Assembly: GCA_024811115.1 (NCBI GenBank)
Contig: JAKOGH010000811.1
Location: 116,202-180,201, forward strand
Direction of reading: 5' to 3'
DNA: 64,000 bases
DNA from: Terana coerulea
Taxonomy: Eukaryota; Basidiomycota; Agaricomycetes; Polyporales; Phanerochaetaceae
The position numbers were made by a program, and so were the translations under genes. Below, piece after piece: positions 35,009 through 46,917 of this stretch (its first letter is position 1; every line of letters starts with the position of its first letter). A model generated the notes under the pieces. The model saw only the letters and a list, made by a program, of their open reading frames with translations, searched no databases and was not told where the DNA came from.

Positions 35009-35939
35009 TATGGGTGAAGGTGTAAGTCAAGCGACCAATGGGAGAAGGAGAAAGGGAAATTTAGGAGGCGCCCATGCTAGTGCGTTGCGTCTGCACACAT
35101 CGATTTTCAAGCTCATGCGCAACATGATATATCACGGGAGAAATTAAACTTTTGTTGTGAATAGATACGCAAAGTAACTCATGAGTAGCCACTGCAAGGG
35201 AATGGATAGTTTGCACATAATGCCATTGACACTGAGAAGTATGTACACGAGACACGGGAATGAGAACACTATGGAGGAGTCTGATCATGCGGAACGATGT
35301 TCGCACTGGGAGCCGCCACGGAGAGAGACAGCTACACGAGTAAGCATTGGTCTCTTTCGAAACGATTTCCCGGCAGTCTTGCACAGTCGAACGCGTACAG
35401 TCGAAGTGAGGAGCTGAGCAGATTCTTGATGGCGCGGCTCCTGAGGCCTGAGTTTCCGCGAACGAGGATGCTGTGCGGATAACTGAGCTGTGTCTGTTGT
35501 CAGCGCCACTCACCGAACAGGCTGTTCACCGCCCACGTCACACCAAAAGAGGAAGACCTTGTCTTCAATCTTCGTGAGCCGGCGCGCGCCAGGGCAGCTT
35601 GCAGGGATCATTCACAGTGGCGCCCGCGTACTTGGGTTTTGACAGATTCACAGCGGCGTAGAGATTACAAGATACTGGAAGGCGATACGAAAGCAAACTT
35701 GACAACTTGGGATTTTGTGCTATTTGAACGGATTGCAGACTGGTCTTCAGAGAGGTAAAACATGGAATAACTTGAGGGCACTGAGCATGGGTGGTTACCG
35801 GGCGCGCCGTAACGCTTCATCACTTGAGCCTTGACCCTTCATGCCCTTGACCACTTGACCACCAAAGCGGAGCCTTCCTGAGAGCTTTGAAGTAGTGACA
35901 ATGTTCGCAGCAGCGCGGCAGTCACTAGGCTTGAGCCCT
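35009..35939. other. Gene-poor stretch between NUG1 and TRA2-like
   Basis: About 930 bases. Overlapping frames on the minus strand (35061-35513, 35285-35509) are open but motif-free. I cannot assign a gene; it should contain the NUG1 promoter and the TRA2-like 3' UTR. Confidence 0.35.
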
Positions 35940-36944
35940 TCACCAGCGGTGCTCTCCGTTAGCGGGCACGGCGCTGGAGGACGGCCCATCATAGTCACGG
36001 GCACGAGCGGGGCTGCTTCCACGAGGAGGGCTTCTGGAATAGCTGCGCCGCCGCCTGTATTCAGGAGAGTAACGGCTACGGGGAGGAGGGCTGCGACGGT
36101 CGCGCCAGTCCCTGTCCCTGCCGTAGTTGTCCCTGTCGTCCCTGTCGTAACGGCGGGAGTAGGGCTCACGGTCCCGATCACCGCGGCGGTCACGATGGTC
36201 GCGGTCACCACCACGGTAGCTCGTCGTAGCGGTCATCCCGCCCGCCAGGGGTGTCACGCCCACGGCGGCGGCGGTGGCCCATATATTCACCAGGAGTAGG
36301 CGCATGCGGCCTGTCGGTGACCGAGTAGTCGACACGAATGCGGCGCCCGTTCAGTTCCTAGGCCGTGGGTCAGCGCATGCTTTACAGCCCTGGGTCAATA
36401 TACTCACAACGCCGTTCAGCTCTTTGATGCACCTTGTTGCTTCTTCAACGGTAGACATAGTAATAAAACCGAACCCGCGGGAACGGTCGGACTGCTGTTA
36501 AAGTTCTTAAATCTGGACTCTACAGTGAAGCAATTATGACCAACCCTTTGATCGTACACAATGGTGACCTTCTCAACGCGACCAAATCGACTGAACTCTT
36601 CGTCCAAGTCGCGCTCAACTGTGCGGATGCTCAAACCGAATACACCCAGTACGTTGGAGGGATTAGGCGCCTGCTGAGCCACGTTAGCACAGACACGACA
36701 GGCGACAAAGAAGAGGTAGACTAACGATGGGTGCATTCCGACCTGGACCCCTTGCTCCAGGAGAGGGTCTGCGGTAGGAGGATTCTCTTACGGGGCTGCG
36801 AGAACGAGAGCGGCCCCTGGAAGGCGGAGGCGCGTCCCTGCTGTCGCGGGGGTCAGTGGCGTGACCACCAGCGGGCGGGTCGTTGTATGCCTCGGCGTAA
36901 GGGTCAGCGGGAGGGGGTGCAGCTTCAGAGTACTGAGTATCCAT
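35940..36944 (-). CDS. TRA2-like SR splicing factor (RRM + RS)
   Basis: This is an RS-RRM-RS protein like transformer-2, a regulator of exon inclusion in the nucleus. The N-terminus [16 protein letters not shown] leads into an RS stretch ([17 protein letters not shown]). The RRM shows RNP2 [29 protein letters not shown], then after an intron RNP1 RGFGFITM and CIKELNGV. The last RRM strand is [20 protein letters not shown], the TRA2-type linker (PTPGEYMG). The C-terminus is rich in Arg/Asp/Tyr ([31 protein letters not shown]), ending NGEHRW. Frames before and after RYDE / YRGGDRD differ by one base at about 36215-36225, so one indel is suspected. It is divergent from the eL18 gene. Confidence 0.85.
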
Positions 36945-37203
36945 GATATGTCGGGGACGAGATTGAGTGCGCCGTGGACGTGACGGACGACGAGGAGAGA
37001 TGACTCACCATTCTGGCTGGGGGAAGTGGTTCCAAACGACGCTGCTATTTGGCTTTATTTGTTCCGCGCCATGCCGTCGGTTTTCAGTCTCCGCGGACAC
37101 AAGGCGCCAGAACCTTATTTTCCGGTCCTACCCAGTTCTTCAGCCACTTGTTCCCGCCGTCGTTTGGCCAGTGCCCTAATCAGCAAGTCCGGCAAGAGGC
37201 AAG
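36945..37203. promoter_or_regulatory. Bidirectional promoter TRA2-like / eL18
   Basis: Only about 260 bases separate the divergent ATGs of a splicing factor and a ribosomal protein, so the two must share promoter sequence. No clear TATA box is seen. Confidence 0.6.
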
Positions 37204-37989
37204 ATGGTGAGCTCGCCGTTATGCACGTTCGAGAGGCTGAAATGCTGATGGAGGTTCTGCTGTTTTGTAGGGTATCGATATTGCCAAGCACCACGTCAAG
37301 AAGGGCAACCGTACCGCCCCCAAGAGCGAGGATCCCTACCTCCTCTTGCTCGTCAAGGTGTGTGCCCAAACGCTTTCTCCGAATCTCTGTGAACTCATTC
37401 ATATGTGATAGTTGTACCGCTTCCTGGCGCGGCGTACAGATTCGGCGTTCAACAAGGTCAGATAAATCACTTTACTGCACGCTTTGCGAGACTTAGGCTA
37501 TTGCGTGTATTAGACCCTCCTCCACCGCCTATTCCTCTCCAAGACCAACCGCCCTCCTCTCTCTCTCCCGCATCCTGAAGGAGACCGCCAATGCTTCCGA
37601 CCGTGAGGCGAAGGTCATTGTTACGGTCGGAACTGTGACCGATGACGTCCGTCTGGTTGAGGTCCCCAAATTGACCGTCGCCGCCCTCCGCTTCACTGCC
37701 GCCGCCAAGGAGCGCATCCTCAAGGCTGGTGGTGAGGCCATCACCCTCGACCAGCTCGCTCTCCGGGCGCCCACTGGCTCGAACACCATCTTGCTCCGGG
37801 GCAAGCGCAACACCCGGGAGGCCGTCAAGCACTTCGGCATGGGCCCACACAAGAACAAGAAGCCACACACCATCTCGAAGGGCCGCAAGGTTTGTCCGCT
37901 ATTGCTTGCATCCTGGATCGTACCTCACTATGCACTCATAGTTCGAGCGTGCCCGTGGTCGCCGAAAGTCGCGTGGTTTCAAGGTATAA
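37204..37989 (+). CDS. RPL18: 60S ribosomal protein L18 (eL18)
   Basis: This is a eukaryote- and archaea-specific large-subunit protein. Exon 1 is just ATG 37204-37206; intron 37207-37270 leads to [20 protein letters not shown]. Further exons give [60 protein letters not shown] and [20 protein letters not shown]. Then [19 protein letters not shown] and [16 protein letters not shown] follow, then a last short exon [15 protein letters not shown], stop 37987-37989. About 187 aa, normal for the family, with no frame break. The ATG-only first exon matches that of eS25 in this window. Confidence 0.96.
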
Positions 37990-39947
37990 GCATACCTTCA
38001 AAATGTACGTGCTGCCGGCTCGGCCGATGGTGCACCCGAGGGCATGCTGGTGGTGGGACTCCGTGTATGCGTTATGGGTGGCTGCGTTTTTCTACGACTA
38101 TTCTATGTTCCAGATGCAACCTTTTTGACGTATGCCCTCTGAAACGCCTCTCACCGCCTTGCTGGTGTATGCCGGCTTGTATCATTATTCTGTCTGTATT
38201 GTTGTGAAGGACCCTTGCAGCCCCGTAAGTCGACTTATCCGTGGTGTTGCTCTTTCTGGGATACTCTCGCTCGTAAGTACGATTCTCAAGTGGGCGACGC
38301 TAGTTGGCACTGAAGGAATGGTAACACTGAAACGATCTAAGACGCGGCCGGGGCAGGGCCTCCGCGATACCGGAGAACAAGTTGAGAATTTAAGTTCCGG
38401 TAAAGCCTCCTATGTTGCTTCCATGCACTTCCTTCTTTGCCCTCTGGGCCTCCTGACAGCCGCCGTCGGCGTTGTCCATGACAGGGACAATAGGGCAGTG
38501 GTTCCTTGTACACCCAGTCTTCTGCGCTGAGTAGTCGAGGCGCTGCATGGACTGTTAAGAACAGTACACTGGTGACCACAGTGAATTTACGAACCCATCC
38601 TTGGGCTTGCATCACCGTTATGTTTACCACCCAGCTATGTTATTTGTGTTGAATACTACTCGCCCATGGGCCTTGGCATATCATGCACAGCACAGAGCGC
38701 TCAAACATATCCGTGCTCATGTTCAATTGCGGTTACCGACACCGACACCGTTGACACAACCAGCCTGTCGGGGCTGACTGTGTCTAGTAGTAGCGGCTAA
38801 CGCTGCCGGACGGAAGGACTGCTCGACTTCCCCTGTGCTACGCGTTGTCGACGCAGAGCGGCTTGCATCGCCATCCTGGCCCCCGACCTCTGCGTCGTCG
38901 CTGGGACGAGTAGCCGAGTTCCCACCCGGTCCTCCAGCTCTACGCACCTCGAGGATGGGGCGACAAAGCGCCCCAGATTCTTTTGTGTATGCAACCGTGC
39001 TTCCACGCCATTCAGCACGAAATGACTGGTTGCAATGAAACAGTTTAGAAGAGACACAGCGGCCCCCAAGTCCTTCGCGCGTCGCCGCACTGGGACGACC
39101 GGCGCCCGAGGCCAGCCAGATACGGCAACCCACGACGGTGTGGCGTTCAAGCGCCCGCACACAGGCACCCACAGCGGCGCAGCACGACGCACGGTCCGAC
39201 GGAGGCTCGGCGATCGGGCCCCCACCACGTATGTCGTCCTCGTGACGCGTCGCCATGGTGTCTGACTCGCGCAAGACTGGCGTGCGCACTCATGCGATCC
39301 CTATGTATGGGTTTCCTGAAGAGCAAATTTTGAGCCTTCCCCACTTGCCCGGAAAGTCCCACATACCTCATCGTTGCTGTAAGCTTTCTCAGTAGCACTT
39401 GTGGCATATCTCATGGTACATTCAACATGCATGCGGCGTTGTACAATTACAAATGGGGATCGGGCACAGTGGCTCCGATCTTTATGTGTCTCGAAGGAAT
39501 AAAACAGCAGGGGGAGGAAGCAGGAAGAAACGAGCCGCGGAAGCGTGAAAAGCCAAGAAATGGGCGAGAGCAGGCGCGAGCCAGCACAGTGCAGGTCGGC
39601 GTAATGTATGCAACAGCGAGAATATAAAAACAACGGCGTAATTTATACTGCGTAGTGTACTGGGCATGATGCTGGAGGAGGCGATGATGGGTAGGCGGGC
39701 GTAACGGTGCGTGAATGCTGGGGCGAAGATTGCACTAGGACAACGACGTGCGCGGGTGCGAGGCGCATCCAGCCCGCCTTCCGCGGGCGATGAGAATACA
39801 GAAGTCCCTCCACGACGACAAAGCGCAGACGGGGCCGGTGGTATTCACCGGCCCCGTCGCGGGTCAAGAAAGGAGCGGCGCCAGAACAGCTTCGTGTGTA
39901 TCCGCTGGCGCGCACTTGCGGGGGCCGACACACGCGCGGACGTGGGA
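37990..39947. other. Intergenic eL18 / bZIP 3' side
   Basis: Almost 2 kb with no supported gene. A 188-codon minus frame (38723-39289) is open but motif-free. The right end, 39643-39947, is the likely 3' UTR of the bZIP gene and holds a strong hairpin at 39828-39858. Confidence 0.4.
39828..39858 (-). terminator. Perfect 13-bp GC hairpin in bZIP 3' UTR
   Basis: GACGGGGCCGGTG is followed, after the 5-base loop GTATT, by its exact reverse complement. The stem is 13 perfect pairs, 11 of them G-C. It begins 90 bases after the bZIP stop, inside its expected 3' UTR. The pairing is read directly; whether it stabilises the mRNA, pauses polymerase or is a site for a protein is not known. The terminator label is only a placeholder for a 3' UTR stem-loop. 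Confidence 0.45.
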
Positions 39948-41683
39948 TCAGTAGCCGTACCCGCGTCCGCTGCCGCCGACCATCTGCGCCTGCGGCCCCG
40001 GCGGGGGCACGCCGTTCTTCGCGGCGCCGGGCAAGTTGACGTTCACGCTGACCGGCGCCACGCCGCTCGCGCCTGGGCTGTGTGCCTGCTGCTGTTGTTG
40101 CGGTGAGCGGCCTGGGTGCGAGCCGTTTGTATGCGTCGACTGCGGGTGGCCATTTGCGAGCGACACGCCGTTGGGCATGCTCGGCACGCCCGCTACGACG
40201 GCGACGGTGCCCGCGCCTGCGCCGCCTATAAGCGCAGAGAGCCGGGTGATCTCCTCGCGCGCAGACATGAGGGCCTGCGAGAGCCGCTCGTTCTCGTTCT
40301 GCAGGAACTCGGTCTTGGCCTGTAGCTGGGCGAGCCACGCCTTCTTGCGCTGGCGGCACTTGAGGGCGGCTGCGCGCGGCTGTCAGCACGCGGCATACAT
40401 CAGGGAACGGTTGAGACGTACCTTGTCGGTTGCGTTCGAGGAAGTTGCGCCGCTTCTCCTCTTCCGTCTCTGGCTTCTTCGAGCCGGTGGCGCCCTTCTT
40501 TCCGCCACCGTTCGCGAGCATCATCTGCTGAATCATCATCTCCTCTTCCTCCTCCTCCTCTTCCTCCCCGAGGCTCACGGTCGACGCTCGCCGACCGCCG
40601 CTGGACATGGTCTGGCTCCGTGTGCGCTTCGTGGACGGCTGCTGCTGCTGGGCCACCGGCGTCGTCGCCGACACTGAGGAGACGGGGGGTCGTAAGTGGA
40701 GTTCGAGGTCGCTTTGCGTTTCGTCCCGCGCCGGGTTGCGACACCATTCGAGGACAGATTCGTGTTGATAGGGGGCGGTTGGTTGTTTGCAGCCGCGGCA
40801 GCTGAGCTCGCCCTCTGCGCCTCCTCACGCTTGGTAAGCTCTTGATGTGCCTGCGAGAGCAGGAAGAGCCCGTTGGCGGCGCTGTTAGCCGCGGCGCTCG
40901 CAGACGCCATGTACGAGCCCTGGCCCGAGGGCGAGTTGCCGTTGGTGTCCCGACCGTGGAAGCCCGAGGTGACGTTGCTCATGCTCAGGGGCGAGGACGC
41001 ATGGTGGCCGGTGTGCGAGGACGAGAGGACACCGGTGATGGCAGAGAGGGTGTTGGGCGTGATGGTGCCCGCGACGCCGGACAGGCTGGGCGGGCCGTTG
41101 TTGTTCATCATGGCGAGGAAGGCGGCGGTGTTGGGGGACGGCGGGGGGAAGCTGACGGGCCCGCCGATGAGCGGGGTGAGGCCAGTGCCTGGGGTGAGGC
41201 CGGTGCGGGGGTGAGACCGGTGCGGAAGGCGGCGGGGTCGAATGCTGCTAGGGGTTGCTCCGACTGCTGTTGGGGCGCGGTGAGCATCGCCGGGCTAAGC
41301 GGGCCTGAGCGCAGGGAGTTGGAGAGCGAGGCGGAGGAGAAGGCCCATGAGTAGGAAGCGTCGGACGGCGAAGCGAGGGCGGCGAGGGGTGGGAGGACGG
41401 TCTTGTGAGAGTCGCTGTTGGAGGGGGAGTGGGAGCTCCGAGTGTTGGAGCCCGAGCTGGGGCGGGAGTGGGGCGGCTGGGCGTCGTTGTTGACGTCGGT
41501 CGAGGCGGAGCCGTTGGTGAGCGGCGACTTTTGGGAGGTGCGGACGGAGGAGTCGTTGGAGGGGCGGGCGAAGGACTGCTCAAAGGGATTGGGCTCGAGG
41601 TCGAAGGTGCTGCGCTTGGGGCGGGGCGGAGGGCGCTGAGGGGCGGGAGAGGGCGAGTTTTGCTGGTCCGTCGAGGCAGCCAT
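39948..41683 (-). CDS. ATF1: ATF/CREB bZIP stress transcription factor (Aft1/Atf1)
   Basis: This is a bZIP activator of the Aft1/Atf1 type, which binds CRE-like sites under stress MAP-kinase control. The N-terminal stretch STFDLEPNPFEQSFARP is the osmotic-stress domain; TPLIGGPVSFPPPSPNTAAF is the HRA-like motif. A Ser/Gln-rich middle and an acidic Glu run (EEEEEEEEE) precede the basic region ERNRQAALKCRQRKKAWL. The leucine zipper LQAKTEFLQNENERLSQALM follows. The tail is Pro/Gly-rich, ending GRGYGY and stop 39948-39950. An intron splits the basic region after ERNRQ. Two single-base losses are suspected: near 41208-41215 and in the C6 run near 40682-40692. Start chosen at 41683 (MAASTDQQ); an upstream in-frame Met at 41785 is possible. 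Confidence 0.88.
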
Positions 41684-44600
41684 GGCGGTGACGAAAGGAG
41701 GAGACGATGACGACGGAGAGCAGAGCAGGGGGCGTCCGTCTGGAAGAGCCTTGTTATGACGTCCCATGCCGTCATCTCCTTTCACTCTCCGCCCTTTTGA
41801 TTGGCCCTCGGCCCCACATCCACGCGACCCGTCGTGCCATCACCCGCCCGCCCGATGCACTCGGCAGGCCCGACGGCGAGTTGCAAAGCCCAGCGGCGCA
41901 AAGCCCGGGATGGGTGCGTTATCCGAAGATACGAAGATGCGGAACACGGCCGTGCAGGTCGATGACCAGCAGCCTCCAGGCCCCCCGGAACGTGCCCACG
42001 CTTCCTGGCTTCTGCAGTCCGAACTGATTGGACCTCACCACTGACGCCGGCGACGCGGTCCAGCCCCCGCCACTGCCCTCCTGCTCAACGCTGCCCCGAC
42101 GCGCTCGCCGTCCCCATCGCTTGCACCGCCGCCGCCACCAGGCTCTCCCACACCTGTCCGGGCCTCGGACGCTGTCCTTCAGCCTGCACGGACACGCCGG
42201 TCGAGACCCCGGGCAGGCTCATGCGGCTGCCTGATGTCCCTCCAGACGGCCTGGCGAACGGGTCAGAGACGGCTCGTCGCCCTTCGCACGCAGATCGCAG
42301 ATAGCAGCCCGAATCGTGGCACGCACACCAGTGCCAGCCATTTTTCATACCCGACCCTCCGTCTCTTGCCCTCAGATGACCGACTGCCCAGGGCAGCCCC
42401 AGAACCATTAGGCACAGTGCTGGCGCATTCACTCGCGAGGGTATCACGATCGACCGTTCATTCACACTGTGCATGCACTACTGCTGCTGGGCGTATGGGC
42501 ATCACGCATATATGAAGGCCTCGAAGACCCGCCAGCCCTGCAGCCGCCTTCCCATCGCCGCCTCGAGGCAGTCATCTGTCCTGCCCTCCCAGACAAGCCC
42601 GCCACGCAGGCTCGCCGTCCTTCCACCAGAAGCGTCGTGCGGGCTGCAATCTGTCCAACCAGCCTGGCGCGTGCGCACGCCATCCGGAGGGGCTGCGTGC
42701 CCGATCCGGGGGTGCAGCATGTCGTATCCGGAGCTGCAGCGAAACCCGCTCGTAGAGTTATTAGCGTAAGAGTGGCTGGGCTCCGGGGCTAGAAGCGGAT
42801 CGCCGTTTAGACATGTACGGTGACATATGTTGCATCACCTGAGCCGCAGGCGAGCGAGGATAAAGCTGAGGGGGCTTGCTACGCCCAGCTCCAGTTTGCC
42901 CGAGCGTTCCGTCCGCGGTCCGTCGCGACTCACGATACGACCAATGTCCGTGCTCGAACAGAGAAAATCCAATCCCATTCCGACGCTGTGGATCTCCATT
43001 CATACACAGCCTGAGCGTGTACGTGCGTGTGAACCACCGCGCGTCGTTCGATCCCTCATGGCAAGTGAGCATCCGCGAGCTGCGACTTATATCTGCTGCG
43101 CTGTCGTCGCCGCTGGCACGCCGGGGCTAGACACGGATCACATCTGCCCTGCCAGCACCCTGAGCAACCTAGATAGCCGTGAGCCTCGCGAACGTGCCCT
43201 GAAATGCGCGACGTACATGTTCTGCTGTCGTACGGCGACGTAGCGTACTACGCTAGACCACAAGAAGCTACGCGTGCTTGGGTTCTGAACTCTGCAGTAA
43301 GTTTCGTGCGACGCCTGGACCGTCCGCTCCTCAGTCCGTGACCAAGTGAAAGTTGGGCATGCGGCACGGGACTGAACGGTGGGTGCCCTCGAGTCGACCG
43401 TGACGATAACGGTCCGACGGAGGAACTGCGCGAGAAACGCAGCGGCTGGATGGGTGCGCGCGACACTCGGCGAGACCCTTTGCCTCGCGACCTCGCAGTC
43501 GCCGAGTGACGCGCACGGGCATGGGAGGATCCTGGATCTCTCGAGGGCGCTCCGGTATCTCTTCCATCCTCGCCTTCCTCTTCTCCCAGCCCCGTCTTCT
43601 CGTCGTCCTTCGCGTCGTATAGCCTCCATTTCGTATAGCCTCCATGGTGGTGTCCTCCGCCAGGAGGCAGACGAGCTTCACGGCGAGCACGAACGTGTCC
43701 TCCCCGCAACGGCCCATCGGCACCCTGACTCCATTTGCGCTGTATCGCGATTGCGCGGCGGAATGACGAATCTGCGGACATCCTGCTGAACACAGATGCA
43801 CATGAGTAGTGTCACTGCAAATGAAATGTGACGAGGATGATACGTACCGTCCATGGATGAATACTGGATGGGAATGATGGGATGAGCACAAGGATGGGAT
43901 CGTCACGAATTCCATCTTCCCATGTTCGTCCTTTGCGTGTTTGCAAGTGCCAGCTTGCGAAGGGGCACCAGGCACGGGCATCTTGGTAGTGGGCCTCTGC
44001 CAGTGCGCACACAGCAACGCCACACGCAGCCCGGGATCCAGCGGTCCTGCATGCGAGCAGCAGTGCAGACGCAAAGATACGCGCCAACGCGTCGGCGACA
44101 CCAGGCGCACAAGACATCGGCACAAGCCCCAGCGCGTCTTGCAGTCGGCCTCGTCCCGTGCAGCACAGCGAGGCCCCGCGTAGAGCCCCGCGCCCTCCGC
44201 GTCCGCTCGGAGCGACCTCCCGCTGCACCGCGACGCCGCGACTGCGGTGCTGCTCGCCGGCCAGCGAGCGCCGGCAGAATAAAGCCGCGCGCGAGCAATA
44301 AACGTTAAAACACTCGATCGCGTCGCGCGCCGCCGCGGTCAGCATGCCGGCATCGAAGCTCGCGTCTTCGACCCATGAACGCCGACTCTCATGTGCCGGG
44401 AATCAAAGCACCCTTCGCGGGGCCGCGCTAGCCCCTCTAAAGCCTTCCTGCCCCGTCGGCGCGCCTGCGATCCAGGGGCAACAGAGCGCGAAGGGCGTGC
44501 GGGGGCCTAGAGCGCACCGTGACGGCGCGATCGACGCAGGCCGCCTATTTGCCCCGATGGGAACGCGGAGAGGGCGGGGATAGGCAGGCGCAGCGAAGCG

Positions 44601-46477
44601 CGAAGTTGCTGGAGAAGAGCGCAGGAGCCGCCGGCGGGGGCCTTAGTGCGAAGAATGTGCGCTGGAGAGTAGGTCAGAGGAACGAGGGTCCCAGTGTGCT
44701 ATGTCCGGGAGAGCTCGTGACCGCTACGCGCAGGATGCCAGCGTTGGGAATGGTCGGTGAAGCAGGAGGATGAGGATATCACAGCCAGCTTGACAAGATC
44801 AGGCATTAGTTGCAGACCTTCCAATAGCGAGCTCAGGCTCAACTCACAAGACGTTTCGCCGCGCGCGTGCGGTGCAGGACAGGCTCCGCGGTTCTCTTCC
44901 CGTCTGGCGTACGTCGCAGGCTGTGGGACGTTCGCGTGCGGCGCGAACCGTCGGACTCGTCTGCACGGCCTGCATCGCGGAGTGTAGACGGCGAGTACAG
45001 AAGCCAACACAATATGCGGCTCATTTGGTGCGTTCAGGCAGAACATAGTCGCGGGATAGACGTGGTCGTGCTGCGAGCCGCGATGCCTTGAAGCTACTCC
45101 ACATCCTGACGCGGTAGCGCACCGCATCCTGAGAAATTAGGAAGATTAGAACCAAACTCAGGCACTGCTGTCGGATATGGACACTCACAGCATGTATGTT
45201 GAAAGCTGCGGAAGCCTGAACTCTGCACCTTGTTCGACGGGCGCCAGATTGTGGTAAAGCCATGGAGCAAAACCGTGGGTAGGACGTTCGAAACCGTGGA
45301 AATATCGAGGATGTAGCGTGAGGCCAACCACTCCGTGATCCTCAATGCCACGCATAGACATCCGAGAGAATCCACCCATGTCCGAGATTTTGAAATTTGG
45401 TCATGAGGGCGAGTTGAAACTTCGGAGACAGTGATCTGAGCCCATTGCGATAGATAGTTTTGGCGAAGCCCTTGTTGTCCACATTTCCACGAGTTTATGA
45501 TAAACGAGATGGGGCTCAAAGGCCTAGCCAGAGTGACAGCGTCAAATAAGTTGATGTAAACAATTCGATTTAGCGTGGGCTTTGGGCTATATTCTAATTG
45601 CGCTGGTCAGGTGTAGATGCTAGGCAGTGTAGACTGTAAGACGGAAGAGCGGCAGTAGAAAAGGGAATGCACGCACAGGGGTGAGTTGTATATTCAACGG
45701 AGCGCCGGCTCTATCCGACCATCGATGTGATTGCGATCGTAGTGTAACGCGAGCTTCTAGAGCCAGGCCTTCATTCCGAATGAATGCAGGCACTTGCAGG
45801 GCGCGGAAGGCAAGTGTTCCGGGCTGTGCAGCTGACCGGTACAATCTTGCAGGTCGAGAGCCCAAGTAACGATCGCAGTCGAGTGAAGAGACTCAGGTTG
45901 CGGAGATTGGTGGCTTCCGGCTGCGACTGGACAGGACACGTGTAGGGCGATGGGGCTGGCAGGTGGCCAGGTCGTTGTCACAAGTTCGATGGTCGAGGCT
46001 TTGAGTTAAGCTCAATATATGTGCGCATATATGCTGCCAAATCAGAATGAGAATATGAAATGGTGTCCTATGAGCGGGAAGCAGTGATCGATGTGTTACT
46101 TACCTATAACACCCCCTGCGCCGTACACCACAGTGCAGAACATCCGTGCCGCATTCACAACGCATGTCACCTATATGCACTCTTGATACAGTGTATTCTC
46201 CACTGAGTAGGCTGCCGAGAAGGCTTGGCGACTCGCACAAGCCTGAGCGTCCATCTTCAAGCCGCAATCGGTGAATCGGAGCAGGCCCTGAGGACTCGTG
46301 CAGGAGACTAAACGAAGATTAGCACTCAAAGAGTCAACTCATGACCAGATATGCAACTCAAGACGTACCTTCCTGCCGTTACTCGCTCTATGTGATGGTC
46401 AACGCCAGCGTCGTGGCGGTTCAACCTCAGGTTGGGGCAAAGCGCCTACGAACCCGAACGCCACACTGCCGCCAGTT
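41684..46477. other. Long gene-poor region upstream of bZIP
   Basis: About 4.8 kb with no gene I can support. The first half is GC-rich, the second AT-richer. Open frames exist (43331-44125 minus, 43379-43789 plus, 44699-45127 minus) but none has a domain or believable splicing. A minus-strand segment at 45185-45379 (MGGFSRMSMRGIEDHGVVGL) and one near 46160-46265 (MDAQACASRQAFSAAYSVE) read more like protein and may be fragments of an unrecognised or decayed gene. A 14-base direct repeat, CGTATAGCCTCCAT, lies at 43616-43629 and 43632-43645. Confidence 0.4.
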
Positions 46478-46499
46478 GCCAAATCGAGATCGGGCGCCA
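46478..46499 (-). promoter_or_regulatory. Candidate retroelement primer-binding site
   Basis: Read on the minus strand, directly after the LTR-like end ...TTTTGCAACA and one T, the sequence is TGGCGCCCGATCTCG. It begins with TGG, the complement of a tRNA CCA end, at the position expected for a minus-strand primer-binding site. The matching tRNA has not been identified. Confidence 0.45.
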
Positions 46500-46500
46500 A

Positions 46501-46637
46501 TGTTGCAAAATGAATGTGCCACTCCGAAATGCAAGGCTCAGATATTCGCTCTAGTCGTTAGCACATATGGTGTAGATACAAGGCTAAAGCAATTGATTAT
46601 ATATACCAATAATAATTAGAGTAAACTACCCAGCAAC
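46501..46637 (-). mobile_element. Short LTR-like sequence, solo or truncated
   Basis: About 137 bases bounded by GTTGC and GCAAC inverted ends, the minus-strand 3' end being TGCAACA. It contains a TATA-like core (GGTATATATAATC, 46595-46607) before a probable transcript region, then the primer-binding site. The order TATA, R/U5, CA end, PBS is that of a 5' LTR pointing left. No second copy was found and no gag or pol follows, so it is a remnant. The left boundary at 46637 is approximate. Confidence 0.45.
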
Positions 46638-46917
46638 GCGACTATGTTGTCTTCCAGGTCGCTAGACTAGGAGAGACTTCAAGTTGAAGCGATTGCTGTA
46701 AGCCTAAGTAGAAGGCGTTCAGGTTGGACAAATGCCAAACAATACGGTCGATATCATAGCCTTGAGCTCATTAATAAACGTACAAGTGATGACTTCGGCT
46801 CCTAAATAGAAATCGAAACATCGCACTGTTTACCGAAATTCTCCCTGAGCGGACTTCAGACTGGGGAAGCAGCGATTCAGACAAGTAACGGGATGTATAG
46901 AGAATTCGACCAAACGT

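Noticed and set aside
43379..44345. Overlapping long frames on both strands upstream of the bZIP gene
   Set aside because: They are typical of GC-rich DNA: open in several frames at once, with no motif or splicing.
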